Translations under genes and position numbers: made by a program | In this document: piece by piece, positions 9,611-17,192 of the stretch | Layout: every line of letters begins with the position of its first letter | How positions within the stretch are numbered: the stretch's first letter is position 1 | The notes under the pieces: generated by a model | Seen by the model: only the letters and a program-made list of their open reading frames with translations | What the model was told of the DNA's origin: nothing | The model's database searches: none | Assembly: GCA_016720835.1 (NCBI GenBank) | Contig: JADKJW010000001.1 | Coordinates: 1 to 64,000 of the forward strand | Reading direction: 5' to 3' | From: Ignavibacteria bacterium | GTDB taxonomy: Bacteria; Bacteroidota; Ignavibacteria; SZUA-365 | Length of the DNA: 64,000 bases

Positions 9611-10003
9611 TTAATTATTCTTCGCGCCTTCGTCCACCCATTTCATGATGCCGTCGAGCTGATTCTTGTTGACGATGATGGGGACGTTGACCGGATGCGG
9701 GAGACGTCCGTCGATGCGCTGGATCAGGAGGCTGCTCTTGCTGCTGCCCGCGATGACGATGCCCGGGCGGGAGGTGAGGGTCACGTACGAGGTCAGGCTG
9801 AGGCTCCCCGCCCGCGTCTGATCCTCATGGCAGCCGTAGGTGGCGCAGCGCACATTGAAGAAGGGCTGCACATGCTCCGCATAGCTGACGCCGGTCGCGG
9901 GAAAAATGATGTCCGTGTCGGGATTCGTGGTGGAATCCGAGCATCCGGCGGCGAGCAGCAGCGCCGCGAGGAGCACGGGAGCGAACGATGCGGTGCGTGT
10001 CAT
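9611..10003 (-). CDS. Small cytochrome-c-like lipoprotein with a CxxxCH site
   Basis: A 130-residue protein with a lipoprotein signal (LLAAGC lipobox), so it should be anchored in the periplasm or outer membrane. The mature part carries VQPFFNVRCATYGCHE, the atypical CxxxCH haem-attachment motif seen in cytochrome-c-like domains of Bacteroidota and Planctomycetes, followed by SLSLTSYVTL and SSLLIQRI as in that family. It ends with LDGIMKWVDEGAKNN, also usual for the family. The start overlaps the stop of the 5'-nucleotidase gene (ATGA), so the two are co-translated. The redox partner is unknown. Confidence 0.75.
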   Translation of the reverse strand: MTRTASFAPVLLAALLLAAGCSDSTTNPDTDIIFPATGVSYAEHVQPFFNVRCATYGCHEDQTRAGSLSLTSYVTLTSRPGIVIAGSSKSSLLIQRIDGRLPHPVNVPIIVNKNQLDGIMKWVDEGAKNN

Positions 10004-11550
10004 TTGCTCTCCACTCCGATGATGGTGATGCGGCCTTCCACCGCGCTGCGCACGCGCTTCTGCGCGCGCACGGCCTCGATGAACACATCGCGGTCGCTGA
10101 CGGCGGGCATGAGCGCGGTGACGGGAATGTCCGCCTCGGGAAGATTGAAGAAGTCGTGCAGGTGGCCGCCGACGAAGCTGTTCGTGGCGACGCGGTACAT
10201 GCGCGACGGCTCCACCGGCTTGCCGTCGACGCGCAGCGTGAGGGCCGTGCCGGCGGGCTGCGTGCGGTCGTAGGAGTACGAGACGCCGCTCACCTGGCAG
10301 AACTCGCGCTCCTTGGCGCCCTGCAGTTCGAACATCGTCAGCAATTGCGCGCCGCTCACGGAGAAGACGACGACCTCGTTGCCGAAGGGACTGATCTCCC
10401 ACATGTCGCGCAGCGTCACGGGACCCGCGGCAAGGTCCTTGCGAATGCCGCCGCTGTTCTGCAGCCCGATATCGGTCTGCGCGTGCGCGCGCAGCGCGTC
10501 CGCCTGCCAGTTGCCGATGTTGCTCTCGCGCGGACCGTTCGACCGGGTCCAGTCGTTCTCGAGCGTGCCGATCACTTCGGCGAAACCGGAATCGACTTTC
10601 GCCTCGAGTTCGCGCACGCGCGCGGCGACCACGGGGTCGGGCGTGACGTTCCGCCCGACGGTTTCGATGAGCGTGCCATATCCGGACACCACCATCTTTT
10701 TCATCCGATCGTACGTCAGTTGCAGGCGTCCGAGCCAGCGTCCCTTCGCCCCGGCCTGCGCGACCCAGGTGTCGTTGATGCGGATGGGTTTGAACAGCGG
10801 CGTATGCGAATGGCCGCCGACGATCGCGTCGATGCCCGGCACGCCGCGCGCGAGGGCGGTGTCGTTCTCCACGCCCATGTGGCTGAGCACGACGATGACC
10901 TCCGCACCGAAGTTTTTCCGCAGTTCCGCGGCGGTCTGCCGCACGACCATCGCCGCGTCCAGCACGTCCAGATCCTTGACGTTCTCGCGCAGGGACAGCG
11001 TCTTCAGCTCCATCGGCGCGAGGCCGATCACGCCGATGCGCAGGCCCTCGCGCTCGAGCATGCGGTAGCGCGGCACGAAGGGCGCGCCGGTGGTCTTGTC
11101 CCACAGATTCGCGGAGACGACCGGGAAGGTGACGAGCGGCAGCAGGCGGCGCAGGTTCGCGGCGCCGTAGTCGAATTCATGGTTCCCGAGCGTCATGACG
11201 TCGGGCTGTATCAGCTCGAGCAGCTCGATCTGCGAGGCGCCCTTCGTCACGGAGCTGACCGGCGTGCCCTGGAAATCGTCGCCGGCATGCAGCAGAATCG
11301 CGCCGGGATGCAGCGCGCGCTCGCGATCGATGGTGGCCTTGAGCACGGCCGAGCCGCCCACGGACACTGATATTTTTGCGCCGGTGCTGTCGGTCTTGCT
11401 GATGCTCGTCGGGAGATTCTGCGAATGGAAATCGTTGTAGTGCAGAAACGTCAGGACCACGCGATCCGTCTCTTGCGCGGTCAGCAGACCCGCCGCGGCG
11501 GGCAGCAGGCAGATGGCGAGAATCAGGCGGCGAATGAGGGAATGCTTCAT
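10000..11550 (-). CDS. Periplasmic 5'-nucleotidase / 2',3'-cyclic phosphodiesterase family protein
   Basis: A 516-residue exported enzyme of the UshA type. The start at 11550 begins a signal peptide (MKHSLIRRLILAICLL, cleavage after LLTAQ). The metallophosphatase core shows the dimetal ligands in order: HYNDFHS, GDDFQGTP, LGNHEFDYG, VVLSHMG and GGHSHTP. From about residue 330 comes the C-terminal 5'-nucleotidase domain with RESNIGNWQADALR and LQNSGGIRKD, which binds the nucleobase. It probably hydrolyses extracytoplasmic nucleotides to nucleosides and phosphate. It is translationally coupled to the cytochrome-like lipoprotein downstream, an unexplained pairing. An upstream in-frame ATG at 11571 would lengthen the N-terminus by seven residues. 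Confidence 0.9.
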   Translation of the reverse strand: MKHSLIRRLILAICLLPAAAGLLTAQETDRVVLTFLHYNDFHSQNLPTSISKTDSTGAKISVSVGGSAVLKATIDRERALHPGAILLHAGDDFQGTPVSSVTKGASQIELLELIQPDVMTLGNHEFDYGAANLRRLLPLVTFPVVSANLWDKTTGAPFVPRYRMLEREGLRIGVIGLAPMELKTLSLRENVKDLDVLDAAMVVRQTAAELRKNFGAEVIVVLSHMGVENDTALARGVPGIDAIVGGHSHTPLFKPIRINDTWVAQAGAKGRWLGRLQLTYDRMKKMVVSGYGTLIETVGRNVTPDPVVAARVRELEAKVDSGFAEVIGTLENDWTRSNGPRESNIGNWQADALRAHAQTDIGLQNSGGIRKDLAAGPVTLRDMWEISPFGNEVVVFSVSGAQLLTMFELQGAKEREFCQVSGVSYSYDRTQPAGTALTLRVDGKPVEPSRMYRVATNSFVGGHLHDFFNLPEADIPVTALMPAVSDRDVFIEAVRAQKRVRSAVEGRITIIGVESK

Positions 11551-11604
11551 GGGAGACCGGATCGCGTCCAAAAGAAAGTGCCCGGATGTGGTCCGGGCTT
11601 GGGT

Positions 11605-11679
11605 TGGTAGCGCGTACGGGAATCGAACCCGTGTTTCGGCCTTGAGAGGGCCACGTCCTGGCCGCTAGACGAACGCGCC
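11605..11679 (-). tRNA. tRNA-Glu (CTC)
   Basis: On the minus strand the sequence folds as a cloverleaf: acceptor GGCGCGT with ACGCGCT, anticodon stem GGCC/GGCC around the loop CTCTCAA (anticodon CTC, reads GAG), and a T arm with GGTTCGAATCC. A 3' CCA is encoded. Confidence 0.93.
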
Positions 11680-11747
11680 GTAAAAACGTTCGGATTCCGC
11701 ATTCTCGACTTCTTCATGTGAAATCAGGATTCGAAATCCGATTGTTG

Positions 11748-11820
11748 CTGCCCCTCTAGGGCTCGAACCTAGACTCTTCTGATCCAGAGTCAGACGTGTT
11801 GCCAGTTACACCAAGGGGCA
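11748..11820 (-). tRNA. tRNA-Gln (CTG)
   Basis: On the minus strand: acceptor TGCCCCT with AGGGGCA, anticodon stem TCTGA/TCAGA around the loop CTCTGGA (anticodon CTG, reads CAG), T arm TAGGTTCGAGCCCTA. The discriminator base is G, as usual for Gln; no CCA is encoded, unlike the neighbouring tRNA-Glu. Confidence 0.92.
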
Positions 11821-11881
11821 ATTGCAAAGGCTTACAATAGTAACAGGTGAACTTGAAAAAAGCAAGCGCGGAGGATGAATA

Positions 11882-11952
11882 GTGAGTCGTGAGTCGTGAA
11901 TCGTGAATCGTGAGGTCGTCAATCGTGAGTCGTGAGTCGTGAATCGTGAATT
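11882..11952. repeat. Tandem heptamer array GTGARTC
   Basis: About ten head-to-tail copies of GTGAGTC or GTGAATC. An array of the complementary sequence lies on the other side of arsR at 12526-12597, so the two form a long inverted repeat around that gene. Confidence 0.9.
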
Positions 11953-12027
11953 TTGGAATGCGGGCGTCATGCAATCGAAACGATTTTCTCGGCACCTGTT
12001 GCAACGCGTCGCGCCTCGACCTATCTT

Positions 12028-12049
12028 TACATGAGCATTTGCTCATGTA
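12028..12049. promoter_or_regulatory. Probable ArsR operator palindrome
   Basis: TACATGAGCA and TGCTCATGTA form a perfect 10-bp inverted repeat separated by TT, 22 bp upstream of the arsR start. Position and symmetry fit an autoregulatory ArsR/SmtB-family operator. Confidence 0.7.
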
Positions 12050-12071
12050 CTCCTGAAAGGAAACCGTGCCG

Positions 12072-12383
12072 ATGAATGCAGACGAACTGACCGCCGAACT
12101 TTTTACCGCCCTCGCGCATCCGAACCGTCTGCGCATTCTCGAGTTCCTGCGGGACAGCGAGCGGTGCAGTTGCGAAATCCAGCCCGCGCTCGGCATCGAA
12201 CAGTCGAACCTCTCGCGGCACATCAAGATCCTCGTCTCCGCGGGCATCCTCCGTTCCCGCAAGGACGGGTTGAAGTTAATGCTCACGGTGTCGGATCCCG
12301 CCCTGTTCGATGTGATAGGCATCGTGAAGCGCATGCTCAACAACACGCACAAGGCGCGGTCACGCGCTCTCGAGAGGGCATGA
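12072..12383 (+). CDS. ArsR/SmtB-family transcriptional regulator
   Basis: A 103-residue winged-helix regulator: LFTALAHPNRLRILEFL, then the recognition region GIEQSNLSRHIKILVSAGIL. The segment SERCSCEI corresponds to the alpha-3 site where ArsR-type sensors bind thiophilic metal(loid)s (compare ELCVCD in the second ArsR of this window). ATG at 12072 is preferred to GTG at 12066 because AAAGGA is better spaced from it. A perfect palindrome lies just upstream, so it probably represses itself and the thiol/permease genes that follow. A 229-bp repeat-filled gap separates it from the next gene. The last base pairs of the gene run into an octamer repeat array. Confidence 0.85.
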   Translation: MNADELTAELFTALAHPNRLRILEFLRDSERCSCEIQPALGIEQSNLSRHIKILVSAGILRSRKDGLKLMLTVSDPALFDVIGIVKRMLNNTHKARSRALERA

Positions 12384-12461
12384 CGCGGGGACGCGGAGAC
12401 GCGGAGACGCGGGGACGCGGAGACGCGGGGACGCGGGGACGCGGAGACGCGGGGACGCAGA
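12382..12461. repeat. Tandem octamer array GACGCGGR
   Basis: Ten head-to-tail copies of GACGCGGG or GACGCGGA, starting within the TGA stop codon of arsR. The strand is strongly purine/G rich. Any open frame through it encodes only GDAGTRGR-type low-complexity peptide. Confidence 0.92.
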
Positions 12462-12525
12462 GATCGAGGTGACGGGAGCGACCAGTTTCTCTTTCACCTG
12501 TCACGTTCCCCCTGTCACCTTTCAC

Positions 12526-12597
12526 CATTCACGACTCACCATTCACGACTCACCATTCACGACTCACCATTCACGAATCACGATTCACGATTCACGC
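12526..12597. repeat. Tandem heptamer array GAYTCAC, inverted relative to the array at 11882
   Basis: Repeats of CATTCACGACTCAC (14-bp period, four copies) followed by shorter CACGATT units. It is the reverse complement in type of the array upstream of arsR and ends just before the mini-thioredoxin gene. Confidence 0.9.
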
Positions 12598-12612
12598 ACC
12601 TCGGAGAAACAC

Positions 12613-12864
12613 ATGAAAATCGAAGTCTTCGGCCCCGGTTGCGCGCGCTGCGAGCAGACGCACACGCTCGTTCTCAATGTGCTCGCGCGCCTCGATGTCG
12701 CGGCCGAGGTCAGCTATGTCACCGACATCCGGACCATGGCCACCAGAGGCATTCTCATTACGCCGGCGGTGGCGATCGACGGCACCATGCTCTCTTCGGG
12801 GCATGTGCCGAAGGAAGCGAAGATCGAGGAGTGGATCAGGGAGCGACTGCCGGAGCAGCCATGA
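12613..12864 (+). CDS. Small thioredoxin-fold protein (Thioredoxin_3 type, CARC)
   Basis: An 83-residue cytoplasmic protein with no signal peptide. It begins MKIEVFGPGCARCEQTHTLV, placing a CARC redox site at residues 10-13, and keeps the cis-proline region GILITPAVAIDG. This matches the short redox-active disulfide proteins that commonly sit beside COG0701 permeases. It probably shuttles thiols or delivers a metal(loid) to the permease encoded downstream. Its stop overlaps the next start codon (ATGA), so it belongs to one operon with the following genes. Confidence 0.85.
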   Translation: MKIEVFGPGCARCEQTHTLVLNVLARLDVAAEVSYVTDIRTMATRGILITPAVAIDGTMLSSGHVPKEAKIEEWIRERLPEQP

Positions 12865-13211
12865 TTCGCGCCCTGATCGCGGGTGTGACGATCCTCGTCT
12901 CCCTCCACGCCTCAGCCCAGCAGAACACGCGCGTCGTCGCTATCGATCACGCGCTCGCCGCGTTCGCGCAACTCGAGCGATCCAGCGGCAACGATCCCGC
13001 CTTCGCCAACGCCTGCCGCGCCTGTGAACTCGCGCTGAACGACGTTCACCGCGTCGCAGAGGGCGCCACGGCGACGCCCGCCGACCAGGAGCGCCTGCTC
13101 GCGGTTGCACGCGCACGCTTCGACTCGCTCGCGACCGCTCCCAGAAGACAGCGCGCCGAGGCAATCGCGAAATACGCGCTCGCCGCGCGCAGTTCCTTGC
13201 ATCGGATCTGA
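12861..13211 (+). CDS. Small exported protein of unknown function
   Basis: A 116-residue protein with a signal peptide (MIRALIAGVTILVSLHASAQ). The mature part is helical and alanine-rich and contains two cysteines in NACRACELAL (CRAC). No family is recognised. Start and stop are tightly packed with the flanking thioredoxin-like genes, so a periplasmic role in the same thiol or metal pathway is likely; the CxxC pair would suit metal or disulfide chemistry. Confidence 0.65.
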   Translation: MIRALIAGVTILVSLHASAQQNTRVVAIDHALAAFAQLERSSGNDPAFANACRACELALNDVHRVAEGATATPADQERLLAVARARFDSLATAPRRQRAEAIAKYALAARSSLHRI

Positions 13212-13240
13212 TCGCGCGGGCAGCAGCCGCGAAGCGACCG

Positions 13241-13528
13241 ATGGCGCTGCTCTTCTCCACATCGATGTCCTGCGCGTGCACGCTCGCGAAATGCGCCTCG
13301 CTGGAGCGCCTGTTGCAGACCATGCGCGCATCATCGAAGGACATCGATCTCATCGTCGTCGACGGCTATCACCGCGCGGATCTGCAGGAGGCCTACAAGG
13401 TGGCCTTTCTGCCGACGCTCCTGCTGATCGCCCCCGACGGCAGGGAATTCAAGCGTTTCGAAAACGTCACGCTCACCGACGCGGAATGGAATGCGGAAAG
13501 CCTGCATTTCCTCGCGGCCATTCGATAG
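13241..13528 (+). CDS. Thioredoxin-like protein
   Basis: A 95-residue protein with a thioredoxin-like pattern: an N-terminal cysteine cluster MSCACTLAKC, a beta-strand segment DIDLIVVDGY and a cis-proline region VAFLPTLLLIAPDG followed by REFKRF. It lacks the standard WCxxC, so its active cysteines are probably the CAC/CTLAKC cluster. No clear signal peptide is present. It lies 10 bp before the next thioredoxin gene. A peroxide- or metal-handling role is possible; function is inferred only from fold and context. Confidence 0.65.
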   Translation: MALLFSTSMSCACTLAKCASLERLLQTMRASSKDIDLIVVDGYHRADLQEAYKVAFLPTLLLIAPDGREFKRFENVTLTDAEWNAESLHFLAAIR

Positions 13529-13537
13529 GAACAGCAC

Positions 13538-13990
13538 ATGACCAGCCTTCGCATCGTCACCATCTTCCTCGTTGCCTTCGCCGGCTGCCGCGCAGGCGAG
13601 AATCCGGAACCCGCGCGCCCCGAGCTGCGCAGCGCGCAACAGCAGACGCCCGCGGCCTCCGCGACCGCCGTTCCGGAACTCACGGCGTCGACGATCGACG
13701 CGGCCATCGCGTCGGGTTCGTATACCTTTTTGGAGTTCGGCGGCAAGAGCTGCAAGCCCTGCAAGCAGATGCAGCCCATTCTGCGCGACCTCCGCGCGCG
13801 CTATCCGAAGCTGACGGTCGGGAACATCTACATGGAGAACTCGCGCGACCTGCTCGAAAAGTGGAAGATTCAGCTCATCCCGACGCAGGTGCTGCTCGGG
13901 CCGGACAAAAAGGAAATCATGCGGCACGTCGGCCTCTGGGAAATGAAGGACATCCTCGCGGCTTTCAAAAAGCACCATGTCGCGCTGTGA
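13538..13990 (+). CDS. Thioredoxin-domain lipoprotein (CKPC)
   Basis: A 150-residue protein with a lipoprotein signal (FLVAFAGC lipobox at about residue 17), a flexible proline/alanine linker to residue 45, and a thioredoxin domain with the active site GGKSCKPCKQM and the cis-proline IQLIPTQVLLGPD. It is therefore an extracytoplasmic, membrane-anchored thioredoxin that would take electrons from the CcdA-type membrane protein encoded next. Comparable proteins are TlpA/DsbD-gamma-like reductants. It lies 27 bp upstream of ccdA. Confidence 0.85.
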   Translation: MTSLRIVTIFLVAFAGCRAGENPEPARPELRSAQQQTPAASATAVPELTASTIDAAIASGSYTFLEFGGKSCKPCKQMQPILRDLRARYPKLTVGNIYMENSRDLLEKWKIQLIPTQVLLGPDKKEIMRHVGLWEMKDILAAFKKHHVAL

Positions 13991-14017
13991 TCCCTCGTCA
14001 TCCCCGGAGCGCGTGCC

Positions 14018-14695
14018 ATGGACATTCTGAACGGCATTGACGGCATTATCCAGTCCAATCCGCTGCTGGCCTTCGCCGCGGTGTTTCTGGGCGGATTGAC
14101 CACGGCGGCGAATCCCTGCGTCCTTGTCACCATCCCGCTGGTGATGGGCTATGTGGGCGGCTTCGCCTCGGAATCGAAGGCGAAGGCCTTCCTCTATTCG
14201 CTGGCGTTCACGCTGGGACTGGCCACCACCTTCACCGCCCTCGGGCTCGTCGCCTCGCTGGTGGGCGGACTCTTCGGCGATGTGGGCGATTTCTGGAAAT
14301 ACATCGCCGCGGGGGTGGCCGTCGTCATGGGCCTGTATCTGCTCGGCGCGATTCCCTTGAAATTCCCCGAGGCGAAAATGTTCCAGCCGAAGAAGAAGGG
14401 CATCGCCGGCAGCTTCCTCCTCGGTCTTGTCTTCGGCGTCATCTCCTCGCCCTGCGCCACGCCCGTCCTGGCGGTGGTGCTGGCGCTCGTGTCCGTGCAG
14501 GGCGAAGTCGTGTACGGCACCTCGCTGCTCTTCGCCTACGCGCTCGGCCATTGCGCGCTGCTCCTGCTCGCCGGAACCTTCACCGGCGTCGGCATCCGGC
14601 TCATCGAGTAGAAGGGACTCGCGTCGTTTTCACGCATCGCCAAGCCGGTCAGCGGAGTGATTCTGCTGCTGGTGGCGGTCTATATCGTCCTGTAG
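14018..14695 (+). CDS. ccdA: CcdA/DsbD-type thiol-disulfide electron conduit, with an in-frame TAG
   Basis: An integral membrane protein of the CcdA family carrying electrons across the membrane to exported thioredoxins. Two membrane-embedded cysteines are visible, in NPCVLVTIPLVMGY and SSPCATPVLAVVLAL, matching the redox pair of CcdA/DsbD. The frame meets TAG at codon 198 (14609-14611), directly followed by conserved-looking sequence GLASFSRIAKPVSGVILLLV ending at TAG 14693. Without readthrough or correction the last transmembrane helix is lost. Its place between a thioredoxin lipoprotein and a permease suggests it powers reduction on the outer side of the membrane for that system. Confidence 0.85.
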
Positions 14696-14698
14696 GAC

Positions 14699-15765
14699 AT
14701 GACGGACACTCGCATGTCCAGCAGCTGGATCGCATTCTCCGCGTGGAGAAGCCGGAACCCGCTGGCGCCGCCGTTGCTCCTTCTTCCCGTGTGGGTTCTC
14801 GCGTACCTCTCGCTGCAGCCCGCTGCGGACGCGCTCGTGGACGGCGTGCTGGGATTCGCTCCCGGCAACCGCCTGGGCGAGGCGCTGCGCTTCTTCATTT
14901 ACGAAGTGCCGAAAGTGCTGCTGCTCCTGACGCTCATCGTCTTCGCGGTGGGCATCGTGCGCTCCTTCTTTTCACCCGAACGCACGCGGCGCGCGCGCTG
15001 GAAGGCAAGCCGCTGTTCGCGGGCAATGTGGGTGCGAGTCTGCTGGGCGTCGTCACGCCCTTCTGTTCCTGCTCCGCGGTGCCGCTCTTCATCGGCTTCG
15101 TGGAGGCGGGCATTCCGCTGGGCGTCACCTTCTCCTTCCTCATCGCCGCGCCGATGATCAACGAGGTGGCGCTGGTGCTGCTCTTCGGGCTCTTCGGATG
15201 GAAGACGGCGCTGTTGTACATGGGGACCGGACTCGCCATCGCGATCTTCTCCGGATACGTGATCGGACGCTTGCGCGTGGAACGCTGGGTGGAGCCCTGG
15301 GTGTACGAGATCCGGTCCGCGGGCGGGGCTGTTTCGGATGAGTCGCTCTCATTCTCCGACCGCATCGACGCCGGCTACCAGGCGGTGCGCGACATCGTCT
15401 CGAAGGTCTGGCTCTACGTGCTCGCCGGCATCGCGGTCGGTGCGGCGGCGCACGGCTACGTGCCCGAGGATTTCATGGCGGGGATCATGGGAAAATCCGC
15501 GTGGTGGTCGGTACCCGTGTCCGTGCTGATCGGCGTGCCGCTCTATTCCAACGCGGCGGGCATCATCCCGGTGGTGCAGGTGCTGCTCGAGAAGGGGGCC
15601 TCGCTCGGGACGGCCCTGGCGTTCATGATGGCGGTGATCGGCCTGTCGCTGCCCGAGGTCGTCATCCTGCGCAAGGTCCTGCGCCCGCAGCTCATCGCCA
15701 CGTTCATCGGCGTCGTGGCTGCGGGGATCATGGCGGTGGGCTTTCTGTTCAACGCCATCTTCTGA
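14699..15765 (+). CDS. COG0701 (YraQ/ArsP-like) permease, frameshifted
   Basis: A permease of the ArsP_1 family, with about eight transmembrane helices. The N-terminal part (to FAVGIVRSFFSPERTR near 14985) and the rest (from RALEGKPLFAGN) are in different frames. The break falls in a GC-repeat (CGGCGCGCGCGCTG) and is repaired by removing one GC. The cysteine motif VTPFCSCSAVPLFIGF is intact, as expected for transporters of trivalent arsenicals or other thiophilic ions. The end of the gene is followed by a terminator. Co-location with an ArsR, three thioredoxin-like proteins and CcdA suggests efflux coupled to thiol reduction. Confidence 0.8.
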
Positions 15766-15779
15766 GCGGCGGGGATGCG

Positions 15780-15805
15780 GAGCCCGGTGGTCCGGGTTCT
15801 TTTTT
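15780..15805 (+). terminator. Rho-independent terminator after the permease gene
   Basis: Stem GAGCCCGG / CCGGGTTC with a 4-nt loop, followed by six T residues. It closes the arsR-thioredoxin-ccdA-permease transcription unit. Confidence 0.7.
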
Positions 15806-15853
15806 CCCGCCGCGTGATATGCTACTTTTCCCGCATCACCGCCCGGAAAGTGC

Positions 15854-17173
15854 ATGCTCCTTGATGTGTTCGTGACCGCGTTCCTTGTCCTGACGAACGG
15901 TTTTTTTGTCGCCGCCGAATTCGCGATCGTGAAGGTGCGGGCGTCGCAGCTCGAGCTGAAGGCGCAGAAAGGGAACCAGTTCGCGGTCCTGGGAAAGCAC
16001 ATCGTCTTGCATCTTGACGGCTACCTCGCGGCGACGCAGCTGGGCATCACGATCGCCAGTCTGGGACTCGGATGGATCGGCGAGCCGGTGGTGTCGCAGA
16101 TCATTCTGGCCATCGTGCATGCCGTGGGCCTGCGGCTGGAACCCGCGACGGCGCACGCCATCGCGCTGCCGGTCGCGTTTTTCACGATCACCGTGCTGCA
16201 CATCGTGTTCGGGGAACTGGCGCCGAAATCCATCGCCATTCAGCGCTCGGAAGCCACCACCCTTGCCATCGTCTATCCGCTGCATTTCTTTTTCATCCTC
16301 TTCCGGCCGGTGATCTGGCTCCTGAACGGAATCGCGAATCTGCTGCTGGGCATCATCGGCATCAGGCCGCTGCACGGCGCGGAAGTGCACAGCAGCGACG
16401 AACTGCAGTTCCTCGTGCAGCAGGGCAGCGAAAGCGGAACCCTGGAATCGGACAATTACGCCATCATTCAGAAGGCGTTCGGCTTTACCGGGCGCACGGT
16501 GAAGGAAATCCTGATACCCCGCTCCCGCGTGCTGTCCATCGATATCGACGCGTTCAACGATGACGTTCTCCTGAAGATCATCGAGGAGGGGTATTCGCGA
16601 ATCCCCTGCTACGAGAACAATCACGACAACATCGTGGGCGTCGTCCATCTCAAGGAACTGCTGATTCATCTCCGGAACAGCCCCGCCACGAGCATCAGGG
16701 ACGTGATGCGGCCGGTCATGTTCATTCCGGAAACGCAGCGCATCGGACAGCTCCTCAAGGACTTTCAGCTGAAGCGGCAGCAGCTCGCCGTCGTCGTCAA
16801 CGAATTCGGAGGGACGCAGGGCATCATCACCATGGAGGATATCCTGGAGGAACTGGTCGGGGAGATCCAGGATGAGTATGATTCCGAGGCGCAATTGATC
16901 GAACAGATCGACGAGCGCACGTTCTCGGTGCACGCGTCGGCATCGCTCAACGAGGTCAACAACGTGCTTCCCCATCCGATCCTGAAGGACGGACAGTACG
17001 AAACGCTCGCGGGATACCTCCTCTACCGCTTCGGGCACATCCCCCGCGCGAACGAGTCGCTGGTGTCGGACGGCTACGAGTTCACGATCACGAAGATGAA
17101 CAGGAGCGCAATCGCCCTGGTGCGCTTGCGCGTCCTGTCCGATCCGTCAGAGCACGGCGACGGCGACACGTGA
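15854..17173 (+). CDS. CNNM/CorC-type membrane protein (DUF21, CBS pair, CorC_HlyC)
   Basis: A 439-residue protein with the standard order: N-terminal DUF21 transmembrane domain (residues about 1-180, starting LDVFVTAFLVLTNGFFVAAEF and containing GELAPKSIAIQ), a pair of CBS domains (about 195-315, beginning VKEILIPRSRVLSIDID), and the C-terminal CorC_HlyC domain with FGGTQGIITMEDILEELVG just before it. Family members handle Mg2+ or Co2+ export and are often labelled hemolysin-like. It stands alone between two metal-resistance loci and is terminated by convergence with the arsenate reductase gene 19 bp away. Confidence 0.9.
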   Translation: MLLDVFVTAFLVLTNGFFVAAEFAIVKVRASQLELKAQKGNQFAVLGKHIVLHLDGYLAATQLGITIASLGLGWIGEPVVSQIILAIVHAVGLRLEPATAHAIALPVAFFTITVLHIVFGELAPKSIAIQRSEATTLAIVYPLHFFFILFRPVIWLLNGIANLLLGIIGIRPLHGAEVHSSDELQFLVQQGSESGTLESDNYAIIQKAFGFTGRTVKEILIPRSRVLSIDIDAFNDDVLLKIIEEGYSRIPCYENNHDNIVGVVHLKELLIHLRNSPATSIRDVMRPVMFIPETQRIGQLLKDFQLKRQQLAVVVNEFGGTQGIITMEDILEELVGEIQDEYDSEAQLIEQIDERTFSVHASASLNEVNNVLPHPILKDGQYETLAGYLLYRFGHIPRANESLVSDGYEFTITKMNRSAIALVRLRVLSDPSEHGDGDT

Positions 17174-17192
17174 GGCCGCCTGCCGCGCCGCG

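Noticed and set aside
12164..12472. Open frame ending in GDAGTRGR-type repeats
   Set aside because: It is a shadow of arsR running into the octamer array.
11882..12597. Possible CRISPR array
   Set aside because: Repeats of 7-14 bp are contiguous, with no spacers and no cas genes.
15854..17173. True hemolysin
   Set aside because: DUF21-CBS-CorC_HlyC proteins are ion-transport related; the hemolysin label is historical.
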